A stretch of DNA of 64,000 nucleotides, taken from contig JALEOU010000053.1 in assembly GCA_022766945.1 (NCBI GenBank), positions 1 through 64,000 on the forward strand, read 5' to 3'. Positions 23,842-31,061 of this stretch are shown one piece after another. The notes under the pieces were generated by a model that saw only the letters and a list, made by a program, of their open reading frames with translations, ran no database searches and was not told the origin of the DNA. This DNA is from Fusicatenibacter sp. Its GTDB lineage: Bacteria; Bacillota; Clostridia; Lachnospirales; Lachnospiraceae. Numbering within the stretch: position 1 is the stretch's first letter; each line of letters starts with the position of its first letter. The position numbers and the translations under genes were made by a program.

Positions 23842-24579
23842 ATGACGATGAAAGCCATTGACACGGAAACACAGTCATCGATTGCGGAAGATGTGAGAAA
23901 ACAGCTGATATGGCAGGCAGATCCCGCTTATCGGAAGTTTCACAGCTCTCTTGTTCCGGGGATTGGCACCATGCTGGGTGTCCGTGTGCCCCATCTTCGC
24001 AAAATAGCGAAGGAGACAGCAAGAAAAGATTATCGTGGGTTTGCCGATGCTGCCGATCCAACGGTGTATGAGGAACTTATGATCCGCGGAATGATGATCG
24101 GATACAGACACGGTTCGACGGAAGCGTACCAGATGGAACTGGATGAGTTTGTGCCTTTAATCAATAACTGGGCAATTTGCGACTGCTGCTGTTCCACTTA
24201 TCATTTCATGAGGAGTAATCAGGAGAAATGGTATGCCTATCTTGATAAATGGATGCAGAGCGAAAGAGAATACGAAGTTCGTTTCGCTGTAGTGTGTCTG
24301 CTCGATTACTTTATCAATGATACGTATATCGATAAGATTCTTTCTGTCCTTCCCTGTATTTCGCAGGAGGGATACTATGTTAAGATGGCAGTTGCATGGG
24401 CAGTTTCTGTATGCTATGTAAACTATCCGGAAAGAACAAAGAAACTGTTGGAGGAAAACCGCTTGGATCATTTTACCCAGAACAAAGCGATTCAAAAGAT
24501 ACGCGAATCCAATCGGATCTCCGTAGAAGAGAAAAAAAGAGTCCTTATGTGGAAATGGAAAGAAACAAATGGATCTTGA
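23842..24579 (+). CDS. DNA alkylation repair protein (AlkD-like)
   Basis: A 245-residue HEAT-like repeat protein of the AlkD family, a base-excision glycosylase type for alkylated purines. Recognisable stretches are GTMLGVRVPHLRKIAKE near 45, EELMIRGMMIGYR, the NWAICDCCCSTYHF segment and RFAVVCLLDYFINDTYID. The family's catalytic Asp lies in a conserved region of this fold; I did not align it residue by residue. GGAAAGGAGCGG gives a strong ribosome site. The gene is coupled to the ATPase upstream. A long perfect hairpin lies just downstream, shared with hicB. Confidence 0.85.
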   Translation: MTMKAIDTETQSSIAEDVRKQLIWQADPAYRKFHSSLVPGIGTMLGVRVPHLRKIAKETARKDYRGFADAADPTVYEELMIRGMMIGYRHGSTEAYQMELDEFVPLINNWAICDCCCSTYHFMRSNQEKWYAYLDKWMQSEREYEVRFAVVCLLDYFINDTYIDKILSVLPCISQEGYYVKMAVAWAVSVCYVNYPERTKKLLEENRLDHFTQNKAIQKIRESNRISVEEKKRVLMWKWKETNGS

Positions 24580-24631
24580 CATCAGCTGAGTGCGGATCTG
24601 GAAGCATGATGCTTCTGATTCTGATCTGTAT

Positions 24632-24684
24632 TTCGGCTTATGGATGGCTGGGAATCTATTCGTCCCAGCCATCCATAAGCCGAA
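24632..24684. repeat. 22-bp perfect inverted repeat over the hicB 3' end
   Basis: The arms 24632-24653 and 24663-24684 are perfect reverse complements over 22 bases (core CTTATGGATGGCTGGGA) with a 9-base loop. One arm is the coding sequence for the last residues of the HicB-like protein, and its stop codon lies in the loop. It may terminate both convergent genes, though no U tract follows in either direction. Confidence 0.8.
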
Positions 24685-24934
24685 TATTTACTGCGATATT
24701 CCGGACAATTCCTCCAATACTTTCCTCAAGATCGTGAACATCAGAAACCGGAGGAAGAATCGGTTCTTCTTCGGAGAGCTCCAGTGATATCCAGTCAAAA
24801 GCTGCTGCACTTGCATTCTCAAGAGCCTCATCAAGCGTTTCGCCGGAAACCCTGCAGCACTCCAGATCGGGAAAATATCCCTCATATTTATTATCCGGGG
24901 TCCTGTGAAAAACGGCAGGATAGATAAACTTCAT
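24656..24934 (-). CDS. Solo HicB-like antitoxin-fold protein
   Basis: A 92-residue protein with the HicB partial RNase-H fold: an N-terminal strand MKFIYPAVFHRTPDNKYEGYFPDLECCRVSGETLDEALENASAA split as usual (YPAVF, YEGYFPDL, GETLDEALENA). A C-terminal tail with PPVSDVHDLEES follows; it has no clear DNA-binding domain. CGAAAGGAGT precedes the start at 24934. HicB normally neutralises HicA, an mRNA interferase with a dsRBD fold, but no hicA-sized frame lies next to it on either side. Orphan HicB proteins are common in Lachnospiraceae. It could act as a regulator or neutralise a distant toxin. Confidence 0.8.
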   Translation of the reverse strand: MKFIYPAVFHRTPDNKYEGYFPDLECCRVSGETLDEALENASAAAFDWISLELSEEEPILPPVSDVHDLEESIGGIVRNIAVNIRLMDGWDE

Positions 24935-24989
24935 AATGTAACTCCTTTCGGGATCAACAAAGATCATGATAGTAATAACAACAGTCTCA

Positions 24990-25018
24990 GTATACATGAA
25001 TGGATCGAAATCATCAAG
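24990..25018 (-). promoter_or_regulatory. Sigma-A promoter of the hicB-like gene
   Basis: On the minus strand: TTGATG (25018-25013), a 17-base spacer and TATACT (24995-24990). The leader is about 50 bases. It is divergent from the lipase promoter. Confidence 0.6.
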
Positions 25019-25041
25019 GGTCATTTGTACGGCAGTGATGA

Positions 25042-25070
25042 TTGCCTTTTGATATACCATATGGTATACT
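25042..25070 (+). promoter_or_regulatory. Sigma-A promoter of the lipase gene with overlapping operator
   Basis: TTGCCT (25042-25047), a 17-base spacer and TATACT (25065-25070). The palindrome TATACCATATGGTATA (25053-25068) lies across the spacer and the -10. A repressor bound there would block polymerase directly. Confidence 0.6.
25053..25068. promoter_or_regulatory. 16-bp perfect palindromic operator
   Basis: TATACCATATGGTATA is a perfect 16-base palindrome overlapping the -10 of the lipase promoter. No regulator gene is adjacent. The regulator family cannot be told from the site alone. Confidence 0.6.
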
Positions 25071-25100
25071 GGTGAAAAGTCTGATAAAGGGATGATGTTA

Positions 25101-26096
25101 ATGAAAATACGTGTAATAAAAGAAGAAAACTTTGCTGATGAAATGGCACAGATCGTGGAGCCTTTTGTAAACGAAAGAGCGACGGAACTTTTTTTTGAAC
25201 GGGAAGAAGGATGTCCCATTCACTGTGTACGTTACCGTGCTGCACGACCAAAGGGGGTCATTATGATTTCCCATGGGTTTACGGAAAATGCCGAAAAGTA
25301 TAAAGAAGTGATCTATTATTTCCTGAAAGAACATTACCATGTTTATCTGCCGGAGCACTGCGGTCACGGAAAAAGCTACCGTCTGACGCAGGATCCGTCT
25401 CTGGTACATGTTGACTGCTATCAGAGATATGTAGAAGATTTTCTCTATGTTTCCAGAAAAGCCAGGAAGGAAACAGGAACTCTTCCGATGCACCTCTATG
25501 CGCATTCCATGGGAGGAGGAATCGGAGCAGCAGCGGCAGCAAAAGCTCCGGAACTGTTCGAAAAGGTAGTCCTGACTTCGCCGATGATTCGTCCGCTGAC
25601 TGGAAAAGTTCCCTGGCCGGATGCCAGAAGAATTGCAGCATGTAACTGCATTACCGGGAGAAGTGAACGTTATGTGGCCGGTCAGAGACCTTACAGTGGG
25701 CCAGAACCTTTTGAAAGCAGTTCCTCACTTTCAAAGGCCAGATACGAATATTATCAGAAAAAGAGGGAAAAGGAACCGTTGTATCAGCTAAGTGCAGCAT
25801 CTTACGGATGGCTCCTGGCTGCTGCGAAGTTAAGCAGAGGACTTCAGAAAAACGCCTGGAAAAAAATCACTGCTCCCGTGCTTCTCTTTCAGGCTGAGCA
25901 GGAACATCTGGTGTCAAAGGAAGCACAGGAACGTTTTATGCGTAAACTTGCTTTCCGGATGCCCGGAAAAGCAAAACTTGTGCGTGTTCCAGGGACAAAA
26001 CATGAGATCTATAATACCAGCGGAAAAGTGCTGCAGTGTTACTGGAAGATGGTTTTCGATTATTTATCTTGCACACAAGATAAGAAACCAGTATAA
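25101..26096 (+). CDS. Alpha/beta hydrolase (monoacylglycerol lipase-like)
   Basis: A 331-residue serine hydrolase resembling lysophospholipase PldB and monoacylglycerol lipases. The strand VIMISHGFTENAEKYKEV carries the oxyanion region, followed by LPEHCGHGKS and the nucleophile elbow YAHSMGGGIGAA. A cap domain follows (RRIAACNCITGRSERYVAG). The acid is probably Glu in FQAEQEHLV, where PldB-like enzymes usually have Asp, and the His lies in GTKHEIYN. No signal peptide, so it is cytoplasmic. ATG 25101 has AAAGGG 9 bases upstream; two earlier ATGs overlap that site. It is under a promoter with a tight palindromic operator. Confidence 0.85.
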   Translation: MKIRVIKEENFADEMAQIVEPFVNERATELFFEREEGCPIHCVRYRAARPKGVIMISHGFTENAEKYKEVIYYFLKEHYHVYLPEHCGHGKSYRLTQDPSLVHVDCYQRYVEDFLYVSRKARKETGTLPMHLYAHSMGGGIGAAAAAKAPELFEKVVLTSPMIRPLTGKVPWPDARRIAACNCITGRSERYVAGQRPYSGPEPFESSSSLSKARYEYYQKKREKEPLYQLSAASYGWLLAAAKLSRGLQKNAWKKITAPVLLFQAEQEHLVSKEAQERFMRKLAFRMPGKAKLVRVPGTKHEIYNTSGKVLQCYWKMVFDYLSCTQDKKPV

Positions 26097-26190
26097 TAAA
26101 TACGGATTGCGTGAGCACAAAGTGCGGAGCGATCCGGTATCAAAGGGTCAGAAAAGTCAGATCAGGTTATAAAATAAGGGAGAAAAAACA

Positions 26191-27177
26191 ATGAGCATAA
26201 GAATTGGAATTTTGGGCTACGGAAATCTGGGCCGTGGTGTGGAATGCGCTATTTCCCAGAATGAAGATATGGAATTAGCTGCTGTATTTACCAGAAGAGA
26301 TCCAAAGAAACTGTCTATCCTTACAACAACCGCTGCTGTATGCAGCGTCAGTGAAGTGCAGGAGTGGAAAGATAAAATTGATGTAATGATTATCTGCGGA
26401 GGAAGTGCTACTGATCTTCCGAAGCAGACACCGGAATATGCAAGATATTTTAACGTCATTGACAGCTTTGATACACATGCAAAAATACCGGAGCATTTTG
26501 CAAATGTTGATGCTGCAGCGAAAGAGAGCGGCCATGTGGCGATTATTTCTGTGGGTTGGGACCCTGGTATGTTCTCACTGAATCGAATGTATGCCAATGC
26601 GATTCTTCCGGAAGGCTCTGATTATACGTTCTGGGGAAAAGGAGTCAGCCAGGGACATTCCGATGCAATTCGGAGAATTCCGGGGGTGAAGGACGGTAAG
26701 CAGTATACAATCCCGGTAGAAGCAGCTCTGGAAGCTGTGAGAAACGGAGAAAATCCGGAACTGAGTACGAGAGAGAAACATACCCGTGAATGTTTTGTTG
26801 TTCTGGAAGAAGGAGCTGATCCCACACAGGTTGAGCAGACGATCAAGACAATGCCGAATTATTTTGCGGATTACGATACCACAGTCCATTTTATCAGCGA
26901 AGAAGAGCTTCAGGAGAAACACAGCGGAATTCCGCATGGTGGCTTCGTGCTCCGCAGCGGAAAGACCGGCTGGAACAGGGAACACAGTCATCTCATTGAG
27001 TATCGTCTGAAACTTGATTCCAATCCTGAATTTACCTCCTCAGTTCTGGTTGCTTATGCAAGAGCCGCCAGCAGATTAGCAAGAGAAGGTCAAAACGGAG
27101 CAAAGACTGTATTTGATATTGCTCCGGCTTATTTAAGCGCCAAATCCGGGGAAGAACTCCGCAAATCCATGCTTTAA
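26191..27177 (+). CDS. ddh: meso-Diaminopimelate dehydrogenase
   Basis: A 328-residue NADPH enzyme that makes meso-diaminopimelate in one step from tetrahydrodipicolinate and ammonia, for lysine and peptidoglycan. The NADP site IGILGYGNLGRGVE is at the N-terminus, with the substrate region SVGWDPGMFSLNRMYANAILP and DYTFWGKGVSQGHSDAIRRIPGV being diagnostic. The C-terminal domain has GIPHGGFVLRSGKTGWNREHSHLIEYRLKLDSNPEFT. GGGAGAAAAAAC precedes ATG 26191. The gene stands alone. It gives the organism the dehydrogenase branch of lysine synthesis. Confidence 0.96.
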   Translation: MSIRIGILGYGNLGRGVECAISQNEDMELAAVFTRRDPKKLSILTTTAAVCSVSEVQEWKDKIDVMIICGGSATDLPKQTPEYARYFNVIDSFDTHAKIPEHFANVDAAAKESGHVAIISVGWDPGMFSLNRMYANAILPEGSDYTFWGKGVSQGHSDAIRRIPGVKDGKQYTIPVEAALEAVRNGENPELSTREKHTRECFVVLEEGADPTQVEQTIKTMPNYFADYDTTVHFISEEELQEKHSGIPHGGFVLRSGKTGWNREHSHLIEYRLKLDSNPEFTSSVLVAYARAASRLAREGQNGAKTVFDIAPAYLSAKSGEELRKSML

Positions 27178-27208
27178 TTCCAGCAGAGAAATGGAGAAGA
27201 CAGAACCT

Positions 27209-27748
27209 ATGATGAAAAATGAGATCGAAAAATTTATTACACAGTTTCCAATTTACCAGTATGCGTTTGTAGAACCGGAAGAAATTGAATTTAATGACCG
27301 TGTGCGGGCGATCTGCAAAAAAGAATGCCCTCGCTATGGGGCATCCTGGTCCTGTCCCCCGGCAGTTGGAACGGTAGAGATTTGCAAAGAACGTTGCAGA
27401 AATTATGATCATGCTCTGTTCTTCTCCAGTATTGCGGAAGTTGACAATATTCTGGATATGGAAGAAACCCTGAAAACGAAAGCGGAACATGAGAGATTGA
27501 CCAGAATCATTGAAAAATATCTGAAGGATCAGGCCCTGCTTGTCTATACACTTTCTTCTGATTCCTGTCAGGAGTGTGAAAAATGTGCTTATCCCAAAGG
27601 CGGATGCCGCCATGCAGAACTGATGCATCCGTGTATTGAAAGCCACGGGATTGTTGTGCCGGATCTGATCGAGAAACATATGATGGATTACTATCTGGGT
27701 GAACAGTATGTTGTGTGGTTCAGCCTGATTTTTTATAAAGAGCCCTGA
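27209..27748 (+). CDS. DUF2284 metal-binding protein
   Basis: A 179-residue Cys-rich protein of the DUF2284 type, of unknown function. Two Cys clusters are visible: CKKECPRYGASWSCPP near residues 30-45 and CQECEKCAYPKGGCRH near 118-133. They suggest an iron-sulfur or zinc site. A C-terminal MMDYYLGEQYVVWFSLIFYKEP ends the protein. ATG 27209 has GGAGAAG 9 bases upstream; ATG 27191 is in frame but has none. There is no membrane helix. It lies 31 bases after ddh and may share its transcript. Confidence 0.8.
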   Translation: MMKNEIEKFITQFPIYQYAFVEPEEIEFNDRVRAICKKECPRYGASWSCPPAVGTVEICKERCRNYDHALFFSSIAEVDNILDMEETLKTKAEHERLTRIIEKYLKDQALLVYTLSSDSCQECEKCAYPKGGCRHAELMHPCIESHGIVVPDLIEKHMMDYYLGEQYVVWFSLIFYKEP

Positions 27749-27796
27749 TTGACGCAGTGTTTTTGACGATGTATATGAGTTGCCTGTCGGGCTCAG

Positions 27797-27825
27797 GTAT
27801 ATTGTTTTTTGCAACAGCATATACT
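27797..27825 (+). promoter_or_regulatory. Putative sigma-E (sporulation) promoter of yqfC-yqfD
   Basis: GTATATT (27797-27803), a 14-base spacer and CATATACT (27818-27825) fit the mother-cell sigma-E pattern (KMATATT-N14-CATACANT) with one mismatch in each box. yqfC-yqfD is sigma-E dependent in B. subtilis, which supports the call. A vegetative candidate (TTGACG at 27749, TATATG at 27772) lies upstream. Confidence 0.5.
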
Positions 27826-27930
27826 GGAAAATGAGATACAGTTCCTCTTTATATCTTCGGAAATTCTGATTCTGTAAGAAAAGAGAAGGACTGCCAGGAA
27901 AAGAAGCCGGGAGGAAGTGTCGAAAATAGT

Positions 27931-28224
27931 GTGAAAATCAGAAAAAAGACGAAAAAGAAAGACTCTATGGTTTCTCAGATGCTTTCTTCTATGCAGATTC
28001 CAGCAGATCTGGCTTATCAGGAGTCTGTAATTACTTTTTTTGGTCAGAGAGAAGTTTACATAGAAAATTACCGCAGAATCCTGGAATACGACCACGGACG
28101 GCTGCGCGTTCTTACACGAAACGGGGTACTGTCTCTGGAAGGGCGATGCCTTCAGATCCGTTATTATTCCAATGAAGAGATGAAAGTTACCGGCGATATC
28201 CAAAAGATCATATTTGACCCCTGA
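27931..28224 (+). CDS. yqfC: Sporulation protein YqfC
   Basis: A 97-residue YabP/YqfC family protein of the sporulation mother cell. The core VITFFGQREVYIENYRRILEYDHGRLRVLTRNGVLSLEGRCLQIRYYS, here split as ITFFGQREVYIENYR and LRVLTRNGVLSLEG, is the YabP fold. GTG 27931 is the only early start; GGGAGGAA lies about 16 bases upstream, an unusually long spacing. In B. subtilis yqfC is transcribed with yqfD under sigma E. Here a matching sigma-E-like promoter lies about 110 bases upstream and yqfD follows at 28246. Confidence 0.85.
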   Translation: MKIRKKTKKKDSMVSQMLSSMQIPADLAYQESVITFFGQREVYIENYRRILEYDHGRLRVLTRNGVLSLEGRCLQIRYYSNEEMKVTGDIQKIIFDP

Positions 28225-28245
28225 GGGAAGAGAGGTGTTTTTCTT

Positions 28246-29490
28246 TTGCGTCGTCCAAGTCTTGGCTGGAAAGGTTATGTGAGGATTCGTCTGATCAGTC
28301 GTCAACCGGAACGTTTTTTGAATCTGTGTGCCTATCACAATGTTATGATCTGGAATCTGCTTTCCGTGGATGGCTGTTATGAGATGAACCTGTCCGCGAA
28401 AGACGTGTCCCGTCTTTTGCCGTTTTGCCGCAAGAGCGGTTCCAGAATCAAAATATTGGAAAAACATGGAATGCCTTTCTTACTGCATCGCAGCGCTGGG
28501 AGAAAGGCATTTTTTCTTGGCATTTTTCTATGCTGTTCTCTTATGCTTATATTGTCTTCCTTTATCTGGAATATTCATGTTGAAGGCAACTATGCAAATA
28601 GTACAAAAAGTATTCTTGGATGCCTTTCAAATATCAACGTGGTACATGGGATACGGAAGAGCGAGATAAACTGTCAGGAAATTGCCGCTTATCTTCGGGA
28701 ACAGTTTCCCAATATTACCTGGGTATCCGCAAAAATAGAAGGAACCCGTCTGATCCTGGAAATAAAGGAGAATGTGGATGGTTATCAGGAAGTATCGTTA
28801 TCAGAAGAACCGACGTGTATTGTCGCGTCGAAAGACGGAAAGGTTGTCCGGATTGTTACACGTTCCGGTATCCCAAAAGTATTGCCGGGTGAGGAATGTG
28901 CAAAGGGAGATGTACTTGTGGATGGAGAAATCCCTCTTGTAAATGATGATATGGAAATTTATGATTACCGATACGTACATGCGGATGCGGATATTTATCT
29001 TGAAACACAGTGGTATTATTACGATGAGTTCACGCTTTCGCACAAGGTTCGGCTTTATCAGGAGAAAGAAAGAAAAAATCCATTTTTTCAAATCGGAAAT
29101 TACCGAATTTCGTTCCAACTACCGAATCACACCGAAGAACCGGAATTTTATGATGAACTTTGTGTAGAACAACAGCTGTATCTGACAGAAAATTATGCAC
29201 TTCCGCTGTATTTCGGATATTTACAGCAGTTACCTTACGGTGTTGCGGAAGAGGTTTATACAAAAGAGGAAGCCTGTGCACTTGCAGAGACACATTTTCA
29301 GAAATTCTCAGAAAATTTATCGGAAAAAGGGCTTCAAATCTCCGAGAATCATGTTAAAATAGAGCTTACAGATACCGTATGTATCACGAAAGGGACACTT
29401 TGCGTTGTAGAACGGGCTGTGGAAGAAAAGCCCTGCGAAATCCAGAATGTGTCTTCGGGAAAGGACAATACCGTTCATGAACAGGAATAA
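28246..29490 (+). CDS. yqfD: Sporulation protein YqfD
   Basis: A 414-residue YqfD (stage IV sporulation) protein. A cytoplasmic N-terminal domain (1-83, MRRPSLGWKGYVRIRLISRQPERF) is followed by one membrane helix (about 84-107, FFLGIFLCCSLMLILSSF) and a large external domain with IHVEGNYANS and a POTRA-like region. TTG 28246 is the start; GAGAGGTG lies about 8 bases upstream. The 3' end overlaps the phoH start by 14 bases. It is conserved among endospore formers and expressed in the mother cell. Confidence 0.92.
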   Translation: MRRPSLGWKGYVRIRLISRQPERFLNLCAYHNVMIWNLLSVDGCYEMNLSAKDVSRLLPFCRKSGSRIKILEKHGMPFLLHRSAGRKAFFLGIFLCCSLMLILSSFIWNIHVEGNYANSTKSILGCLSNINVVHGIRKSEINCQEIAAYLREQFPNITWVSAKIEGTRLILEIKENVDGYQEVSLSEEPTCIVASKDGKVVRIVTRSGIPKVLPGEECAKGDVLVDGEIPLVNDDMEIYDYRYVHADADIYLETQWYYYDEFTLSHKVRLYQEKERKNPFFQIGNYRISFQLPNHTEEPEFYDELCVEQQLYLTENYALPLYFGYLQQLPYGVAEEVYTKEEACALAETHFQKFSENLSEKGLQISENHVKIELTDTVCITKGTLCVVERAVEEKPCEIQNVSSGKDNTVHEQE

Positions 29491-30508
29491 CAGTATTATA
29501 GAATTACAGATGGAATTGCCCATCGAGCATGAGAAAAATGTATTTGGACAGTTTGACGAGCATATAAAAGTATTGGAGAGATCCCTGGCGGTGACCCTCA
29601 TCTCCAGGGACGGCGTACTGAAGATTATAGGGCCACAAAAGAATACAAATCAGGCAAAAAAATGCCTGGAACAGCTCCTGGAACTTTCCAGGCGCGGTAA
29701 TGAAATTACCGCACAGAATGTCAGCTATGCCATTTCACTGGTTATGGAAGAAAATGAGGGAGCACTTGTGGAAATCGATGGTGACTGTATCTGCCATACA
29801 GTGGCAGGTCGTCCGGTAAAGCCAAAAACACTGGGGCAGAAGCATTATGTAGATGAGATCCGCGATAAGATGATTGTTTTTGGGGTTGGTCCGGCAGGAA
29901 CGGGAAAAACGTATCTTGCCATGGCTATGGCGATCACTGCTTTTCGGAATGATGAGGTGGGAAGAATTATTCTGACACGGCCTGCTATTGAAGCGGGAGA
30001 AAAGCTGGGATTTCTCCCTGGAGATCTTCAGAGCAAAGTCGATCCCTATCTGAGGCCGCTTTATGATGCACTTTATCAGATTATGGGTGCTGAGAGTTTT
30101 CAGAAAAATATGGAAAAGGGACTCATTGAGGTCGCGCCATTGGCTTATATGCGTGGCCGGACACTGGACAATGCCTTTATTATTCTGGATGAAGCACAGA
30201 ATACCACACCTGCGCAGATGAAGATGTTTCTTACGCGTATTGGATTTGGCTCCAAAGTGATTGTAACCGGAGATGCTTCTCAGAAAGATCTGCCATCCGA
30301 TGCCAAATCAGGATTGGATGTGGCCATGCAGGTATTGAAAAAAGTGGAGGGCATCTCATTTTGCGAGCTGACCAGCAAGGATGTGGTTCGTCATCCTCTG
30401 GTACAGAAAATAGTACAGGCTTATGACGATTATGAGAGAAAAAATAAACAGGAAACGCGGCCAAAAGAGAACAAAAGCCGTGGTCAGAAAAGGAGTACGC
30501 GGATATGA
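29477..30508 (+). CDS. phoH: PhoH-family ATPase
   Basis: A 343-residue PhoH-like ATPase (YbeZ type), linked to RNA metabolism and to YbeY in ribosome maturation. An N-terminal region (1-90) has a KH-like fold. The ATPase core has Walker A GPAGTGKT at 138-145 and Walker B AFIILDEAQNTTPAQ. A basic tail (KNKQETRPKENKSRGQKRS) ends the protein. ATG 29477 lies inside the end of yqfD and has GGGAAAGGA upstream. Its stop overlaps the ybeY start (ATGA), the conserved phoH-ybeY pair. Confidence 0.95.
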   Translation: MNRNNSIIELQMELPIEHEKNVFGQFDEHIKVLERSLAVTLISRDGVLKIIGPQKNTNQAKKCLEQLLELSRRGNEITAQNVSYAISLVMEENEGALVEIDGDCICHTVAGRPVKPKTLGQKHYVDEIRDKMIVFGVGPAGTGKTYLAMAMAITAFRNDEVGRIILTRPAIEAGEKLGFLPGDLQSKVDPYLRPLYDALYQIMGAESFQKNMEKGLIEVAPLAYMRGRTLDNAFIILDEAQNTTPAQMKMFLTRIGFGSKVIVTGDASQKDLPSDAKSGLDVAMQVLKKVEGISFCELTSKDVVRHPLVQKIVQAYDDYERKNKQETRPKENKSRGQKRSTRI

Positions 30509-31011
30509 CACTTGTATTTGAGGACGAGCAGAAAGAAGAACTGAGTTTTGATGCCAGAGAAGTTGCCGGTTCCGTGATTTCCATGGTGCTGGATCTGGAA
30601 CAGTGCCCTTATGAGGCAGAGGTGGAGCTGATTCTGACGGATTCTGAGACAATTCGCAGTCTGAACCGCGAGCATCGTTCAATTGATCGGGAAACGGATG
30701 TACTTTCTTTCCCGATGGTGGACTACCCATCCCCGGCCTCTTTTGATTTCCTGGAAACAGAGGAAGGGGATGACTGTTTTAATCCGGACAGCGGAGAACT
30801 GATGCTTGGAGATATTGTGATCTGTGTTTCAAGAGCAATTGCACAGGCAAAGGAATATGGTCATTCAGTCTGCAGAGAATATGCGTTTCTCATTGCACAC
30901 AGCATGCTTCATCTTCTTGGATATGATCATATGACACAGGAAGAGGCTTCTGTTATGGAACAAAAACAGGAAGAGGCGCTGAAAATGCTGGGTATAACCA
31001 GAGAGCTTTAA
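30505..31011 (+). CDS. ybeY: Endoribonuclease YbeY
   Basis: A 168-residue zinc endoribonuclease for 16S rRNA 3'-end maturation and ribosome quality control. The zinc motif HSMLHLLGYDH (H-x3-H-x5-H) lies near residue 130, and the N-terminal ETDVLSFPM is typical. The four-base ATGA overlap with phoH shows coupled translation. A small insertion between the LSFPM strand and the ELMLGDIVI strand, rich in Asp and Glu, is common in clostridial homologues. Confidence 0.96.
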   Translation: MTLVFEDEQKEELSFDAREVAGSVISMVLDLEQCPYEAEVELILTDSETIRSLNREHRSIDRETDVLSFPMVDYPSPASFDFLETEEGDDCFNPDSGELMLGDIVICVSRAIAQAKEYGHSVCREYAFLIAHSMLHLLGYDHMTQEEASVMEQKQEEALKMLGITREL

Positions 31012-31024
31012 AAGAAAGAGGGGG

Positions 31025-31048
31025 ATGGCTTATCAGACTATGCGTTAA
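31025..31048 (+). other. Possible 7-codon upstream ORF before the DUF3048 gene
   Basis: ATG GCT TAT ... CGT TAA encodes 7 residues. It has the only good ribosome site here (AGAGGGGG, immediately upstream). It ends 13 bases before ATG 31062. It may feed translation to the lipoprotein by reinitiation. Confidence 0.3.
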
Positions 31049-31061
31049 GAACCGACGTTGG

